The notes under the pieces were generated by a model. The model did no database searches and was not told the origin of the DNA. It saw only the letters and a list, made by a program, of their open reading frames with translations. A DNA stretch of 38,616 bases, taken from NCBI GenBank assembly GCA_947167125.1, contig CAMVGT010000022.1:1-38616 (forward strand), given 5' to 3'. Positions 1 to 8,466 of this stretch are shown piece after piece. Every line of letters begins with the position of its first letter. Position 1 is the stretch's first letter. This stretch comes from an uncultured Erysipelotrichaceae bacterium. GTDB taxonomy: Bacteria; Bacillota_I; Bacilli_A; Erysipelotrichales; Erysipelotrichaceae. The position numbers were made by a program, and so were the translations under genes.

Positions 1-22
1 GTTCTGATATCAAGCACACATG

Positions 23-49
23 AAAAAATCGAGCCTTTCGACTCGATTT
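23..49 (-). terminator. Rho-independent terminator of the DUF1232 gene
   Basis: On the minus strand an 8-bp stem (AAATCGAG/CTCGATTT) with an 8-nt loop is followed by six T residues. It lies 33 bases past the stop codon of the DUF1232 gene. Confidence 0.8.
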
Positions 50-81
50 AATGGACCTTACCCGTTACAGCCCCTTCATGA

Positions 82-489
82 TTACTGCTGCTGCTGTGTT
101 TCTTTCCAGGCTTTGTAGGCGTTGATTTCCGGTTCAATCACCTTCATTGCGACAATCATAACCGCAATATCATCAACTTTGCCGATGAGCGGGATAGTGT
201 CGGGAATCAGATCCTTGCGCTTGAGAAGATAAACCAGTGCGCTGACAACAGCCGCGACAACCTTCGGGGAAACAGCGGTATATTCCTTTGTGATATAGGA
301 TTTGACCATGCTGAGCATTGCCGGTACGTTGGCAATATCCTCGCCCACATGCGGAATTTCCCTGATCTTTTCTTCAGCTGTCTTCAGAAGATCGTTGATC
401 TGTGAAGGATCCTGCAGAAGCTCCTGTGCCTGTTCCATACCGGAATCCAGGACTTCCTTTGCCTTATCGAGATTGAATTCGTTTTCCAT
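82..489 (-). CDS. DUF1232 (YkvA-like) small membrane protein
   Basis: This is a 135-residue protein. Its C-terminal half carries the DUF1232/YkvA signature: a short hydrophobic helix, then LIPDTIPLIGKVDD and a second hydrophobic stretch. The N-terminal half is a charged, helical, probably coiled segment. DUF1232 proteins are small membrane-associated proteins with no assigned biochemical role, so no function is proposed. The start was placed at the second ATG (489) because AGGAGG sits 8 bases ahead of it; the ATG at 495 would leave only about 2 bases of spacing. The protein ends in a QQQQ run. It is monocistronic, bounded by terminators on both sides. Confidence 0.8.
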   Translation of the reverse strand: MENEFNLDKAKEVLDSGMEQAQELLQDPSQINDLLKTAEEKIREIPHVGEDIANVPAMLSMVKSYITKEYTAVSPKVVAAVVSALVYLLKRKDLIPDTIPLIGKVDDIAVMIVAMKVIEPEINAYKAWKETQQQQ

Positions 490-572
490 TTTCATTGCCT
501 CCTGATTCTATTTTTTCTTATTCATATTCCATCTGTCAATCCTGCACGGATTGAAATCAATATCTTAAACAA

Positions 573-603
573 ACACGGGAAGGATCTGCTGTCCTTCCCG
601 TGT
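573..603 (-). terminator. Terminator after the alpha-galactosidase gene
   Basis: A perfect 12-bp stem (573-584 with 592-603) and 7-nt loop, followed on the minus strand by GTTTGTTTAA. It lies 19 bases downstream of the GH36 stop codon and closes the sugar operon. Confidence 0.85.
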
Positions 604-621
604 TCATGCATGTTCAGTCAA

Positions 622-2841
622 TTACTGGCGGATCAGATGAATCTGGAATGATTCATATTCGCCCGGTGTCGGATTCCACGGAATTCCGGGAAGCTTGATT
701 CTCGGCATCGGCAGTCCGATTGTCATCAGTGCGCTTGCCGCATAGACATTTCCGCTTTCCTCATCCTTGTAGAAGGCTTCGGGATCGAGTCCTGCACAGC
801 GGACAAAGCGGTTGGGACCGTTGCCGGTCGCATCGAGTGTCACGATGTTGAGCAATGCCTCGCTCTGATCTTCCGCAACCATCATCCAGGCTGCTTCCTT
901 CCGGTTTCTGATCACATCCGTCAGACGGTAGTAAAGGCCGTTATGAAGCAGATTCCAGTATTTTTTGAATGTTTCGATCTGCTTCGGAACTTCCTCCATC
1001 TCTTCTTCCGTAATCAGATTGAGATCCAGTTCATAGCCGAATGTGCCTGCCATCGCCACCACAGCGCGGGTGTTGATCGGCGTTCTGCGGCGTGTGTCGC
1101 CGTTGGGAACAGCCGAAACATGGGCGCCCATGGTGCGGCATGGATAGCAGAAGCTGGTACCGTACTGAATGCGGATTCTGTCGATTGCGTCGGTGTTGTC
1201 AGAGCACCAGATCTGCGGGCAGTAGTACAGCATGCCGGCATCGAAGCGTCCGCCGCCGCCTGCGCATCCTTCCAGAAGAAGATCCGGGTAGCGTTCCAGC
1301 AGTCTTTCCATAAAGCTGTAGACACCGAGCATATAGTCATAGAGGATCTTTCCCCTGCTCTGTGTGCCTGCGGTTCTTGAATATACATCCGCGATCGGGC
1401 GGTTGAAATCCATTTTGACATAGTCAGCGCGGCAGTCATCCAGCACTGCTGAAATCTGGGAGAAGATGTTATCCACAACTTCTTTTCTTGAGAAATCCAG
1501 CACCAGCTGGTTTCTGCCAAGAATCGGCTCCTTGCCCGGAATTGTGAGCGCCCAGTCCGGATGTTCACGGTAGAGATCGGAATCTTCATTGACCATTTCC
1601 GGCTCAATCCATAAGCCGAATTTCATACCCATCGCCCGGATCTTATCTGCAAGTTCCCCCATTGTGCATCCGAGTTTTTCCGTATTCACCTTCCAGTCGC
1701 CAAGACCCGCGTTATCGGTATCTCTTGCCCCGAACCATCCGTCATCCAGCACCATCATCTCAACGCCGAGTTCGGATGCCTTGCGGGCAATGGAAAGAAT
1801 CTTTTCACCGTCAAATGTCATGCCGGTCGCTTCCCAGTTGTTGATCAGAACCGGTCTTCTGCGGTTTTTCCACGGTCCTCTGCAGATGTGTTCACTGATC
1901 ATCTTATGGAAACAGTGGCTCATCTTCGCAAAGCCTTCCGCGCTGTAAACCATCGCGGCTTCCGGGGCCTGGAATGTTTCTGCAGGATTCAGCGGATAAT
2001 TGAACAGTTCCGGCTGCAGACCCATAACGGCTCTTGTCGTTCCGAAAGCATCGCGGCTGATATTTGCAGAGAAGCCGCCGGAATAGACAAAGCACATGCC
2101 GACACACTGTCCCTTGTTTTCATCAGCGCCGTTTTCAGCGATGACGATAAACGGATTTTCATGATGGGAACTCATTCCCCTGCGGGTGCCGATCACGATT
2201 TCGCGCTCCGCGATTTCCACTCTTGCGGCAGCGCGTTCATTGGCATGGCGGCCATAGAAATGCATCAGCTCCCATTCGCCGCTGACAAAATCCAGGCAGG
2301 CGCTTGCGGTCTGGTTCAGAACAACCGGTACATTGCCTTCATTTGTGATCTGCACGGCTCTTGTGATGACATCGATTTCAGGCAGTACGCCGTACTGCAG
2401 AACAACTTTGATTCCGGCATCGCGGTCGCGCAGTGTGACGAGAAGCGTTTCCGCTTCCTCTTCATCCGCGTAAACTGCCGGCAGTCCTTTCAGGCTGTAT
2501 TTGCCTTTGACCACCTCATAGCCTTCATAGCGCAGATCGCATCCGGAGGCACCGTTTGCCCGGCTCACGGAGAATGCCGAAGCTCTGAAATCGCCGCTTC
2601 CTTCGCATGGATATTCCAGCGGAAGCGTATCCGAGGAAACCGTGCGGTTGAATTTGGAATCATACGGATTGACCGAAAAGCCTCTGTCGCGGTAGCTGAG
2701 CGCATAGCCGGCATCCCCGTTCATATGCGGGCCGTAGTAGGTGTGAACCAGAAGCCCGTTATGGACGGCTTTCATCTGATAAGTTGTATTTTTTGTATGG
2801 ATCGAAATGATCGATTCGGATTCATTGATTACGATAGACAT
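622..2841 (-). CDS. Alpha-galactosidase, glycoside hydrolase family 36
   Basis: A 739-residue cytoplasmic enzyme expected to release terminal alpha-1,6-linked galactose from raffinose-type oligosaccharides or melibiose. It has the GH36 order: N-terminal beta-sandwich (about 1-325), TIM barrel (about 330-650) and C-terminal beta domain. The nucleophile is Asp478 in KMDFNR and the acid/base is Asp548 in CSDNTDAIDR. LDDGWF (365-370), and the Trp in NNWEA, which shapes the -1 subsite in characterised homologues, are also present. Length is normal and no signal peptide is seen. The gene follows the DUF624 gene by 2 bases (TAATTATG) and is the last gene of the transporter cluster, so it probably acts on sugar imported by the ABC system. 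Exact substrate is inferred. Confidence 0.95.
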   Translation of the reverse strand: MSIVINESESIISIHTKNTTYQMKAVHNGLLVHTYYGPHMNGDAGYALSYRDRGFSVNPYDSKFNRTVSSDTLPLEYPCEGSGDFRASAFSVSRANGASGCDLRYEGYEVVKGKYSLKGLPAVYADEEEAETLLVTLRDRDAGIKVVLQYGVLPEIDVITRAVQITNEGNVPVVLNQTASACLDFVSGEWELMHFYGRHANERAAARVEIAEREIVIGTRRGMSSHHENPFIVIAENGADENKGQCVGMCFVYSGGFSANISRDAFGTTRAVMGLQPELFNYPLNPAETFQAPEAAMVYSAEGFAKMSHCFHKMISEHICRGPWKNRRRPVLINNWEATGMTFDGEKILSIARKASELGVEMMVLDDGWFGARDTDNAGLGDWKVNTEKLGCTMGELADKIRAMGMKFGLWIEPEMVNEDSDLYREHPDWALTIPGKEPILGRNQLVLDFSRKEVVDNIFSQISAVLDDCRADYVKMDFNRPIADVYSRTAGTQSRGKILYDYMLGVYSFMERLLERYPDLLLEGCAGGGGRFDAGMLYYCPQIWCSDNTDAIDRIRIQYGTSFCYPCRTMGAHVSAVPNGDTRRRTPINTRAVVAMAGTFGYELDLNLITEEEMEEVPKQIETFKKYWNLLHNGLYYRLTDVIRNRKEAAWMMVAEDQSEALLNIVTLDATGNGPNRFVRCAGLDPEAFYKDEESGNVYAASALMTIGLPMPRIKLPGIPWNPTPGEYESFQIHLIRQ

Positions 2842-2843
2842 AA

Positions 2844-3623
2844 TTATTCACCCTGCGCGGAGGCCTTCTTTCTGTTTTCTTTCAGTGTTTGTTCGATTTG
2901 GAATACTTCATCGAGGATGGGATAGATCATCTGGAATATCACAAGCAGCACCAGCCAGAATCCGCATACCAGAAGCAGGAATACGGATGCCGGAAACAGC
3001 CTGATCAGAAGCGCGGTATAAGCCGCGAAAAGCACAATGCAGACAAAGGATTTTCCAAAATAGCGGAAGCACAGCAGAATGCTGTTTTTGATCAGTGCGC
3101 CAAAGCTCAGCTGAAGCAGCACCGTCTGCGGCAGAGCCCATAAGAAGATGCCGAGACACACCGCGACGCTGACTGCTTCGCAGATCAGAAGCCCGAGGCC
3201 GCCAAGCTGCGGCAGATGCAGGATAATAAAGATCGGCAGCGCGAATACCATGCCGAATACGGCACCGGGAAGAAGCGTGCTCACCCAGTTGTTTCTGAGT
3301 GCGCGCATGTAGCGGTGAATGCCGTACGCAGGCTCATCCCTGAGACCTCTTAAGATCACATCCGCCAGTCCATAGAAGAACGGGGCCGCAATCAGTCCGC
3401 CGATCACACCTGCAAGCAATGCGAACAGGATGGAATGCAGTGCGACCGCGTAGCCGCACATAAACAGAAACGGCAGGAATGTAATCACATTGATCAGTCC
3501 CGCCAGCATCAGCGGATTGTAATCACGTGAGAGAACTTCCAGGATGCGTTTGATTCCGGTTTCCCGGGGAAGCTCTTCTTCAAATTCGCTTTCGTAGCTG
3601 CTGTAATCATCATGCAACGGCAT
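2844..3623 (-). CDS. DUF624 (YesL-like) membrane protein
   Basis: A 259-residue polytopic protein with an acidic cytosolic N-terminus (SYESEFEEE) and about five hydrophobic segments. It matches the DUF624/YesL family, commonly encoded beside LplB/LplC-type sugar permeases and glycosidases in Firmicutes. Its biochemical role is unknown; the context suggests an accessory role in uptake of the operon's sugar. The start is the ATG at 3623, with AGGAA 6 bases ahead; a GTG two codons upstream is also in frame but worse placed. It is nearly joined to the GH36 gene. A long hairpin separates it from the permease genes upstream. Confidence 0.8.
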   Translation of the reverse strand: MPLHDDYSSYESEFEEELPRETGIKRILEVLSRDYNPLMLAGLINVITFLPFLFMCGYAVALHSILFALLAGVIGGLIAAPFFYGLADVILRGLRDEPAYGIHRYMRALRNNWVSTLLPGAVFGMVFALPIFIILHLPQLGGLGLLICEAVSVAVCLGIFLWALPQTVLLQLSFGALIKNSILLCFRYFGKSFVCIVLFAAYTALLIRLFPASVFLLLVCGFWLVLLVIFQMIYPILDEVFQIEQTLKENRKKASAQGE

Positions 3624-3656
3624 AGGCACTTCCTTTCTCTTTCATTATAAAACAGA

Positions 3657-3701
3657 ATCCTCTTCTTTCCCTCCCTGCCGCAGGGAGGGAAAAAAGAGGA
3701 T
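3657..3701 (-). terminator. Long intercistronic hairpin after the permease genes
   Basis: A stem of about 20 bp with a 3-base loop (core CCCTCCCTG/CAGGGAGGG, extended by AGAGGAT/ATCCTCT after one small mismatch) lies between the second permease gene and the DUF624 gene. On the minus strand it is followed by TCTGTTTTATAAT rather than a clean T-run. It may be a partial terminator or an mRNA-stabilising structure that lowers expression of the distal genes. A TATAAT at 3644-3649 could serve a secondary promoter, but I see no good -35 box. Confidence 0.6.
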
Positions 3702-3709
3702 AATGAGAG

Positions 3710-4594
3710 TTATCCCTTCACGCTTCCCAGGGTAAGGCCCTTGGTAAAGTAGCGCTGCAGGAACGGATATACCATCATGATCGGCAGAGCGCCGAGGAAC
3801 AGCTGCGCAGCACGGCCGGTACGGGCATTCATCTTGGAAAGAATATCCTGGATATTGCCGGTTGTATCGGACTGCAGAAGCTTTTCGAAGTCGACGAGGA
3901 GGGTCTGCAGATAAGTCTGAAGCGGATAGTTCATCGGATCGCTCATGTAGATCATACCGGCGAACCAGTCGTTCCAATGGCCGACCATTGAGAACAGACC
4001 GACAGTTGCCAGAGACGGGCCGAGCAGCGGGAAGATAACACTCCAGAGGGTTCTGAAAGGAGATGCACCGTCAATCCAGGCTGCTTCTTCGAGTTCATGA
4101 GGAAGTCCGCGGATGAAGTTCATGAGGATGATCATGTTGTAAACCGGCAGAGCGCCCGGCAGGATCAGAGCCCAGATGGTGTCTTTGAGTCCAAGACCGG
4201 AAACTAACAGGTAAGTCGGGATCATACCGCCGCCGATGAGCATTGTCAGTACGAAGAATCCGGAGAGGATTCCGCGGAAAGGCAGGTCTTCTTTTGCCAG
4301 CGGATAAGCTGTCAGAACCATGAGAACGATGTTCAGCAGTGTTCCGAGAATAACACGTTCAATGGAGATGCCCATTGCGTGCAGGAAACGGCCGCCGGTA
4401 ATGACATATTCATAGGAAGCTGCAGTAAATTCAACCGGCCAGAAGCCGACTCTTCCGGCTGCGACTGCAGATGAGGATGAGAATGAAACTGCAAGCAGAT
4501 GAATGAAAGGCAGGACGCAGGTAATGCAGATGATGCCAAGACCGATTGTCAGAATTACATCAAATACGGATACACCCTTTTTCTTCTTTTCCAT
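3710..4594 (-). CDS. Carbohydrate ABC transporter permease (LplC/YtcP type)
   Basis: A 294-residue inner-membrane subunit with six predicted membrane segments. The ABC permease (EAA) loop that docks the ATPase is clear: EEAAWIDGASPFRTLW, near residues 170-185. It belongs to the CUT1 LplC/YtcP group used for oligosaccharides. The C-terminal TLGSVKG tail is typical of this group. It follows the partner permease by 12 bases and starts at an ATG with AGGTG upstream. It should form a heterodimer with that partner and work with the lipoprotein binding protein. No ATP-binding subunit is encoded nearby. Confidence 0.92.
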   Translation of the reverse strand: MEKKKKGVSVFDVILTIGLGIICITCVLPFIHLLAVSFSSSSAVAAGRVGFWPVEFTAASYEYVITGGRFLHAMGISIERVILGTLLNIVLMVLTAYPLAKEDLPFRGILSGFFVLTMLIGGGMIPTYLLVSGLGLKDTIWALILPGALPVYNMIILMNFIRGLPHELEEAAWIDGASPFRTLWSVIFPLLGPSLATVGLFSMVGHWNDWFAGMIYMSDPMNYPLQTYLQTLLVDFEKLLQSDTTGNIQDILSKMNARTGRAAQLFLGALPIMMVYPFLQRYFTKGLTLGSVKG

Positions 4595-4606
4595 ACTTAC
4601 ACCTCA

Positions 4607-5506
4607 TTACAGAATTCTGTATCCGGCGAGCTTGTCTGCCAGTCTGTAGGAGACAACAACCAGAATCGCGGATACGAGTGATTTGAACAGGCCGACCGCC
4701 GCACCGACGGAATACTGAGCCTGCTGAATACCTAAACGGTAAACATATGTATCAATGACGTCACCGGTCTCCCATACAGCCGGGCTGTACAGGTTGTAGA
4801 TCTGGTCGAAGCCCGCATTGAGCACGCTTCCCAGAGAAAGGACTGTCATCAGGATGATGGTAGGCATCAGCAGCGGAATCGTAACGTTCTTGATCTGCTG
4901 CCAGCGGGTAGCGCCGTCCAGCATTGCGGATTCGTAAAGGGCCGGATCGATACCGGTCAGCGCTGCAAGGTAGACGATGGTTCCGTAACCGAAGCCCTTC
5001 CAGACATCGGAGATAATCATTGTCCACGGGAATATTTTCGCATTTCCGAGGAAGTCCACGCTATGGAAGCCAAGCTTCATGAGAATAACGTTGATCGCAC
5101 CTGTGCTTGCCAGGATATCCATGAGAACACCGGCCATGATAATCCATGACAGGAAGTTCGGGATATAAATCAGTGTCTGATAGAATCTCTTGAGTTTTTC
5201 TGATCTCATTTCGTTGAGGAGAATCGCGATCGTAACCGGAACAACAACACCGAGAGCGAGTTTCCAGACAGAGATAAACAATGTATTGGTGATCGTTCTT
5301 GTGAATGTAGGCTGGCTGAACAGATAGCGGAAGTTCTCCATGCCGACCCACGGTGAGCTGAAACCTAAACCGACATTGTATTTCTCAAAGGCGATGATAA
5401 CGCCGTAGAGGGGAATATAACTGAAGATGAAAGTGACAATCACACCCGGGATCAACATGAGATAATACTGCCAGTAGCTTGCTATACCCTTTTTTTTCTT
5501 ATTCAT
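4607..5506 (-). CDS. Carbohydrate ABC transporter permease (LplB/YteP type)
   Basis: A 299-residue permease that begins MNKKKKGIASYW. It has six membrane segments and the EAA loop ESAMLDGATRWQQIK near residues 195-210. It is of the LplB/YteP type and is the expected partner of the LplC-type permease downstream. The reading frame runs further upstream, but ATG 5506 is chosen because AAGGAG lies 6-7 bases before it and the added residues are not family-like. A strong hairpin lies between this gene and the upstream binding-protein gene. Confidence 0.92.
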   Translation of the reverse strand: MNKKKKGIASYWQYYLMLIPGVIVTFIFSYIPLYGVIIAFEKYNVGLGFSSPWVGMENFRYLFSQPTFTRTITNTLFISVWKLALGVVVPVTIAILLNEMRSEKLKRFYQTLIYIPNFLSWIIMAGVLMDILASTGAINVILMKLGFHSVDFLGNAKIFPWTMIISDVWKGFGYGTIVYLAALTGIDPALYESAMLDGATRWQQIKNVTIPLLMPTIILMTVLSLGSVLNAGFDQIYNLYSPAVWETGDVIDTYVYRLGIQQAQYSVGAAVGLFKSLVSAILVVVSYRLADKLAGYRIL

Positions 5507-5527
5507 ATTCGCTCCTTGTTTCGGAAA

Positions 5528-5566
5528 ACGCGGTACGGTTCGGACATTTCTCAAACCGTACCGCGT
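5528..5566 (-). terminator. Hairpin between binding-protein and permease genes (partial terminator)
   Basis: A perfect 13-bp stem (5528-5540 with 5554-5566) with a 13-nt loop and a short TTTT on the minus strand lies in the 71-base gap. Such structures in ABC operons often let only part of transcription continue into the membrane subunits, or protect the upstream mRNA, giving excess binding protein. The role here is inferred. Confidence 0.75.
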
Positions 5567-5577
5567 CATTAACAGCA

Positions 5578-7212
5578 TTAGTCGCCGTAGATTTCGTTGA
5601 TTTCTTCTGTTGCCTTCGCACCGCCGGCAGTCTTCCACTGCTCAACGAGTTCATCGAAGTAGTCGATCGGCTTTTCACCGATGATAATCTTTGTGAATCC
5701 TTCAACCAGGATGTCTTTGAGAGTGCTGCCGGCAGCCTGGAGAGTCGGTGTATCCGGTCCCCACTTAGCGTCCTGAACATACTGCTTTTCATCGACATAT
5801 TTCTTAGCGATACCGTAAGCGGAGCGGTCATTGCCCTGCTGCAGGAAGTCGCCTACGCCATTGGGATCCTGAGATGTGACCCAGTTGACACAGCTTTCAT
5901 ACTTGGAGAGGTTTGTGCCGAGGGCGCTTGTGTCGACGTCTTCACCTGCCTGATATCTGTCAAATGCATCTTTGACCTGGATGTACTGGTTGTAGTCGTT
6001 CATCGGGTTGATAATACGTGTGCCGCGTACGCAGTTCGGATAGTTGAAGCTGTGCAGAGAGGACAGATATTCATTGGTTTCTTTGCCTACTGCATCATTG
6101 ACTGTATAAACATAGAAGTTGACGATCTTCATGATTGCTTCAGGGTTCGGGCAGTCTTTTCTGATGACAACATATCCGTTGTTGTTGAATGTAACGCTGC
6201 CCTTGATCGGGGAGCCGTCCTGTGTCGGAATTTCATACGGATAGAAGATTGCGTCTGCTCCCTGGTTCTTGATCAGGTCAGGCAGCGGGTTGTAGCCGAA
6301 CCACTGAGCGAACGGAATAACACCGCATTCGCCGTTGATCATGCCCTGCATCATCTTGTCCCAGTTCAGAGTTGTGAAGTTCGGGTTGATGATTCCTTCT
6401 TTGTACCATTCAGCATACTGTGCAAGAGCTTCTTTCATTTCCGGCTGGATTGTGCCGTATTCGATTGTACCGTCATCCTTCTTGACCCAGATATCCGGAT
6501 GAGCACCCCAGCTCAGAGCGAGTCTGAACAGATTTTCAAGAGTCTGGCATTCCGGCAGAGCATATCCGCCGTACTTTTCAGCGAATGTTGTGGCGATCTT
6601 GATGACGTCATCCATTGTCTTGGGTTCTTCAAAACCGCATTCTTTCATCCAGTCCTGACGGATCCAGATGTACTGGAACTGGTCGATGATACCATAGGAC
6701 ATCTGCGGCATGCCGTAGAGATGGCCGTCAAATTCACCGGTTTCCCATGTATCCGCATAGTCTTTGCGGTAGCCCTTGAGAACATCGGAAGCATAGCTGT
6801 CGAATACTTCGTCCAGGTTCATGATGAGACCTGCTTCATACAGTGTTGTCAGACGTGCAGAGTCAACATAGAACACGTCAGCGATATCTTTATCAGCGAT
6901 CGCCAGATTCAGCTTTGTTCCATAGTCATTGGAAATCCACTTATTGACGAGATTGATGTTAAAGCGTTCTTTATAAGCGCGGTACCAGGGGTTGTTGCCG
7001 TAGTCATCATCGCCCTGGAACTCAGTTCCGCTGTTTTCTTCACCCATTGTGGTTACTGTAACAGTTTCTTCATACGGTGCCCAGATGTCTGCGGGCGGTT
7101 CGACTCTTGCGGATTCATTGCCGCCTGTCGGGGATGCTGGTTTGGACATGCAGCCAGTCAGGCATGCGGCTGACAGAAGCAGCGCTGCGCCTTTGCGGAA
7201 ATTCTTGTGCAT
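5578..7212 (-). CDS. Extracellular solute-binding lipoprotein (LipO/YtcQ type)
   Basis: A 544-residue sugar-binding protein of the large family 1 type that pairs with LplB/LplC permeases. The signal peptide (MHKNFRKGAALLLSAACLTGC) ends in an LTGC lipobox, so Cys21 should be lipidated and the protein anchored on the outer face of the membrane. The mature part has the family's aromatic-rich stretches such as EFDGHLYGMPQ and AQWFGYNP. The start is ATG 7212, preceded by GAGGAG; an in-frame extension upstream is rejected because it would bury the signal peptide. It is the first gene of the transporter operon, divergent from the AraC regulator, with a cre-like box upstream. Confidence 0.93.
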   Translation of the reverse strand: MHKNFRKGAALLLSAACLTGCMSKPASPTGGNESARVEPPADIWAPYEETVTVTTMGEENSGTEFQGDDDYGNNPWYRAYKERFNINLVNKWISNDYGTKLNLAIADKDIADVFYVDSARLTTLYEAGLIMNLDEVFDSYASDVLKGYRKDYADTWETGEFDGHLYGMPQMSYGIIDQFQYIWIRQDWMKECGFEEPKTMDDVIKIATTFAEKYGGYALPECQTLENLFRLALSWGAHPDIWVKKDDGTIEYGTIQPEMKEALAQYAEWYKEGIINPNFTTLNWDKMMQGMINGECGVIPFAQWFGYNPLPDLIKNQGADAIFYPYEIPTQDGSPIKGSVTFNNNGYVVIRKDCPNPEAIMKIVNFYVYTVNDAVGKETNEYLSSLHSFNYPNCVRGTRIINPMNDYNQYIQVKDAFDRYQAGEDVDTSALGTNLSKYESCVNWVTSQDPNGVGDFLQQGNDRSAYGIAKKYVDEKQYVQDAKWGPDTPTLQAAGSTLKDILVEGFTKIIIGEKPIDYFDELVEQWKTAGGAKATEEINEIYGD

Positions 7213-7361
7213 TTTTCTTTCTCCTCTTTTTTCTGAATTGTAAGAATGCTTGTTCAGTTTTGATAAGCCGGCTGTTTGGCATCCGGAAGGATTCAGCGGG
7301 ATTCCCACGCGTGCACTCACGGGAATTTCCCCTTCCTTTTGTCATTCACAGTTTAGCAATT

Positions 7362-7375
7362 TGTAAGCGATTTCC
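7362..7375 (-). promoter_or_regulatory. cre-like (CcpA) box upstream of the ABC operon
   Basis: TGTAAGCGATTTCC matches the catabolite-responsive element consensus TGNAANCGNWWNCA at all but the last position. It lies about 150 bases upstream of the binding-protein start, in the divergent promoter region. I could not place the -35/-10 boxes of this operon with confidence. Confidence 0.5.
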
Positions 7376-7453
7376 CTATTAGCAGATGTGAGTATTTATA
7401 TCTCATTTCTGCGAATTTCTGTGGATAAATGCAAATTATGTCACAATATGATA

Positions 7454-7459
7454 TATAAT
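7454..7459 (+). promoter_or_regulatory. -10 box of the AraC-family regulator gene
   Basis: A perfect TATAAT lies 44 bases before the start codon. The -35 region is poor, which suits an activator-dependent or weak promoter. Confidence 0.5.
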
Positions 7460-7471
7460 GTATCCAAGCAT

Positions 7472-7485
7472 AGTAAACGCTTACA
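7472..7485 (+). promoter_or_regulatory. cre-like box in the leader of the AraC-family gene
   Basis: AGTAAACGCTTACA matches the cre consensus except at its first base and has strong dyad symmetry (GTAA..TTAC). It starts 12 bases after the -10 box and ends just before the ribosome binding site, where bound CcpA could block transcription. A LacI-family operator would look similar. Confidence 0.5.
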
Positions 7486-7502
7486 TAATGGAGGAGAAAA
7501 GG

Positions 7503-8378
7503 ATGGCTGTTAAAGATATAGAATTCCGGAAAGACGGTCCGAAATATAAATTCCACGTCGCACGAGACGAGCTTTTCATCGATCTGAACCTTTATCAGTT
7601 CGGCTATGAAAAGTGTTCACCGATGCATTCCTACGGTCCTGCCCGCAGAAATCATTTTCTGTTCCATTACATCCTCCGCGGCAAAGGAACGCTGGACACC
7701 AGCGGCAATACATGGCATCTCGGACCCGGACAGGGGTTTCTTCTGTGCCCGGAACAGATTTCAAGCTATCAGGCTGATTTCGATGATCCCTGGTTCTATG
7801 TATGGGTCGAGTTTGACGGACTCAAAGCACGTGAATGCATGACCCTTGCCGGGCTCAGCGAACAGCAGCCGGTCTATACAAGCATTTCACCGCAGAACAA
7901 TTCGATCGCAGATCATATGCTGGCAATTGTCGACGGTGCCGATCACTCTTTTATCCGTCTGGTCGGACTGGGTATGCTGCTGATGGATGAAATCATGGAA
8001 ACATCCAAGACAAAAGTAGTGATGGAAAGAAGAAAGATGCGCGATTTCTATATGAAGGAAGCACTCAACTTCATTGAAAGCAATTATCAGAGGGATATTT
8101 CCGTTGAAGAGATCGCTGACCGCAGCGGCCTCAACCGCAGCTATTTCAGCCGTCTTTTCAAGGAGACATTCGGCCAGTCACCGCAGCAGTTTCTGATCAC
8201 CTACCGGATGAACAAAGCTTCCGAACTGCTGAAAAACACAAAAATGCCGATTCATGAAGTCGGAAAACAGGTCGGCTATGAAAATCAGCTTCATTTCTCG
8301 AGAGCCTTTAAAAATACATTAGATATGTCGCCCCGCGAATACCGCGACCGGAATATGGTTCATCCGGTTTCCCAGTGA
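7503..8378 (+). CDS. AraC-family transcriptional regulator
   Basis: A 291-residue regulator. Residues 1-150 form a cupin-like sugar-sensing domain (HYILRGKGTLDTSG, then GPGQGFLLCPEQI). The last ~100 residues hold the two AraC helix-turn-helix motifs, with ISVEEIADRSGLNRSYFSRLFKE and the family end motif IHEVGKQVGYENQLHFSRAFKNTLDMSPREYR. The start is ATG 7503, 7 bases after GGAGGAG; upstream in-frame codons lie in the leader. It is divergent from the alpha-galactoside-type ABC operon and precedes an MFS transporter, so it is probably the local activator of these genes. The inducer is not visible from sequence. Confidence 0.93.
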   Translation: MAVKDIEFRKDGPKYKFHVARDELFIDLNLYQFGYEKCSPMHSYGPARRNHFLFHYILRGKGTLDTSGNTWHLGPGQGFLLCPEQISSYQADFDDPWFYVWVEFDGLKARECMTLAGLSEQQPVYTSISPQNNSIADHMLAIVDGADHSFIRLVGLGMLLMDEIMETSKTKVVMERRKMRDFYMKEALNFIESNYQRDISVEEIADRSGLNRSYFSRLFKETFGQSPQQFLITYRMNKASELLKNTKMPIHEVGKQVGYENQLHFSRAFKNTLDMSPREYRDRNMVHPVSQ

Positions 8379-8418
8379 TTCCCGTACATGTTTTCTGAAC
8401 AAATCCGTTTCATTTTTC

Positions 8419-8447
8419 TTGTGACATGCATGGAAGTTTCATAAAAT
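8419..8447 (+). promoter_or_regulatory. Promoter of the MFS transporter gene, with CATGCATG in the spacer
   Basis: TTGTGA and TAAAAT are separated by 17 bases, 20 bases before the MFS start codon. The palindrome CATGCATG (8425-8432) directly abuts the -35 box, as in two other promoters of this window. Confidence 0.65.
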
Positions 8448-8466
8448 TTAAACAGGGAGAAAACAT

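Noticed and set aside
291-310. Search for tRNA, rRNA, CRISPR repeats or IS ends across the window
   Set aside because: No cloverleaf, no regular spacer-repeat array, no transposase frame and no paired terminal repeats were seen by eye; the listed positions are only a placeholder for a window-wide negative.
5479-7173. A long plus-strand open frame of 564 codons opposite the binding-protein gene
   Set aside because: The minus-strand frame has a lipobox, a ribosome site and clear family motifs; the opposite frame is a shadow rich in Cys, Val and Phe with no known domain.
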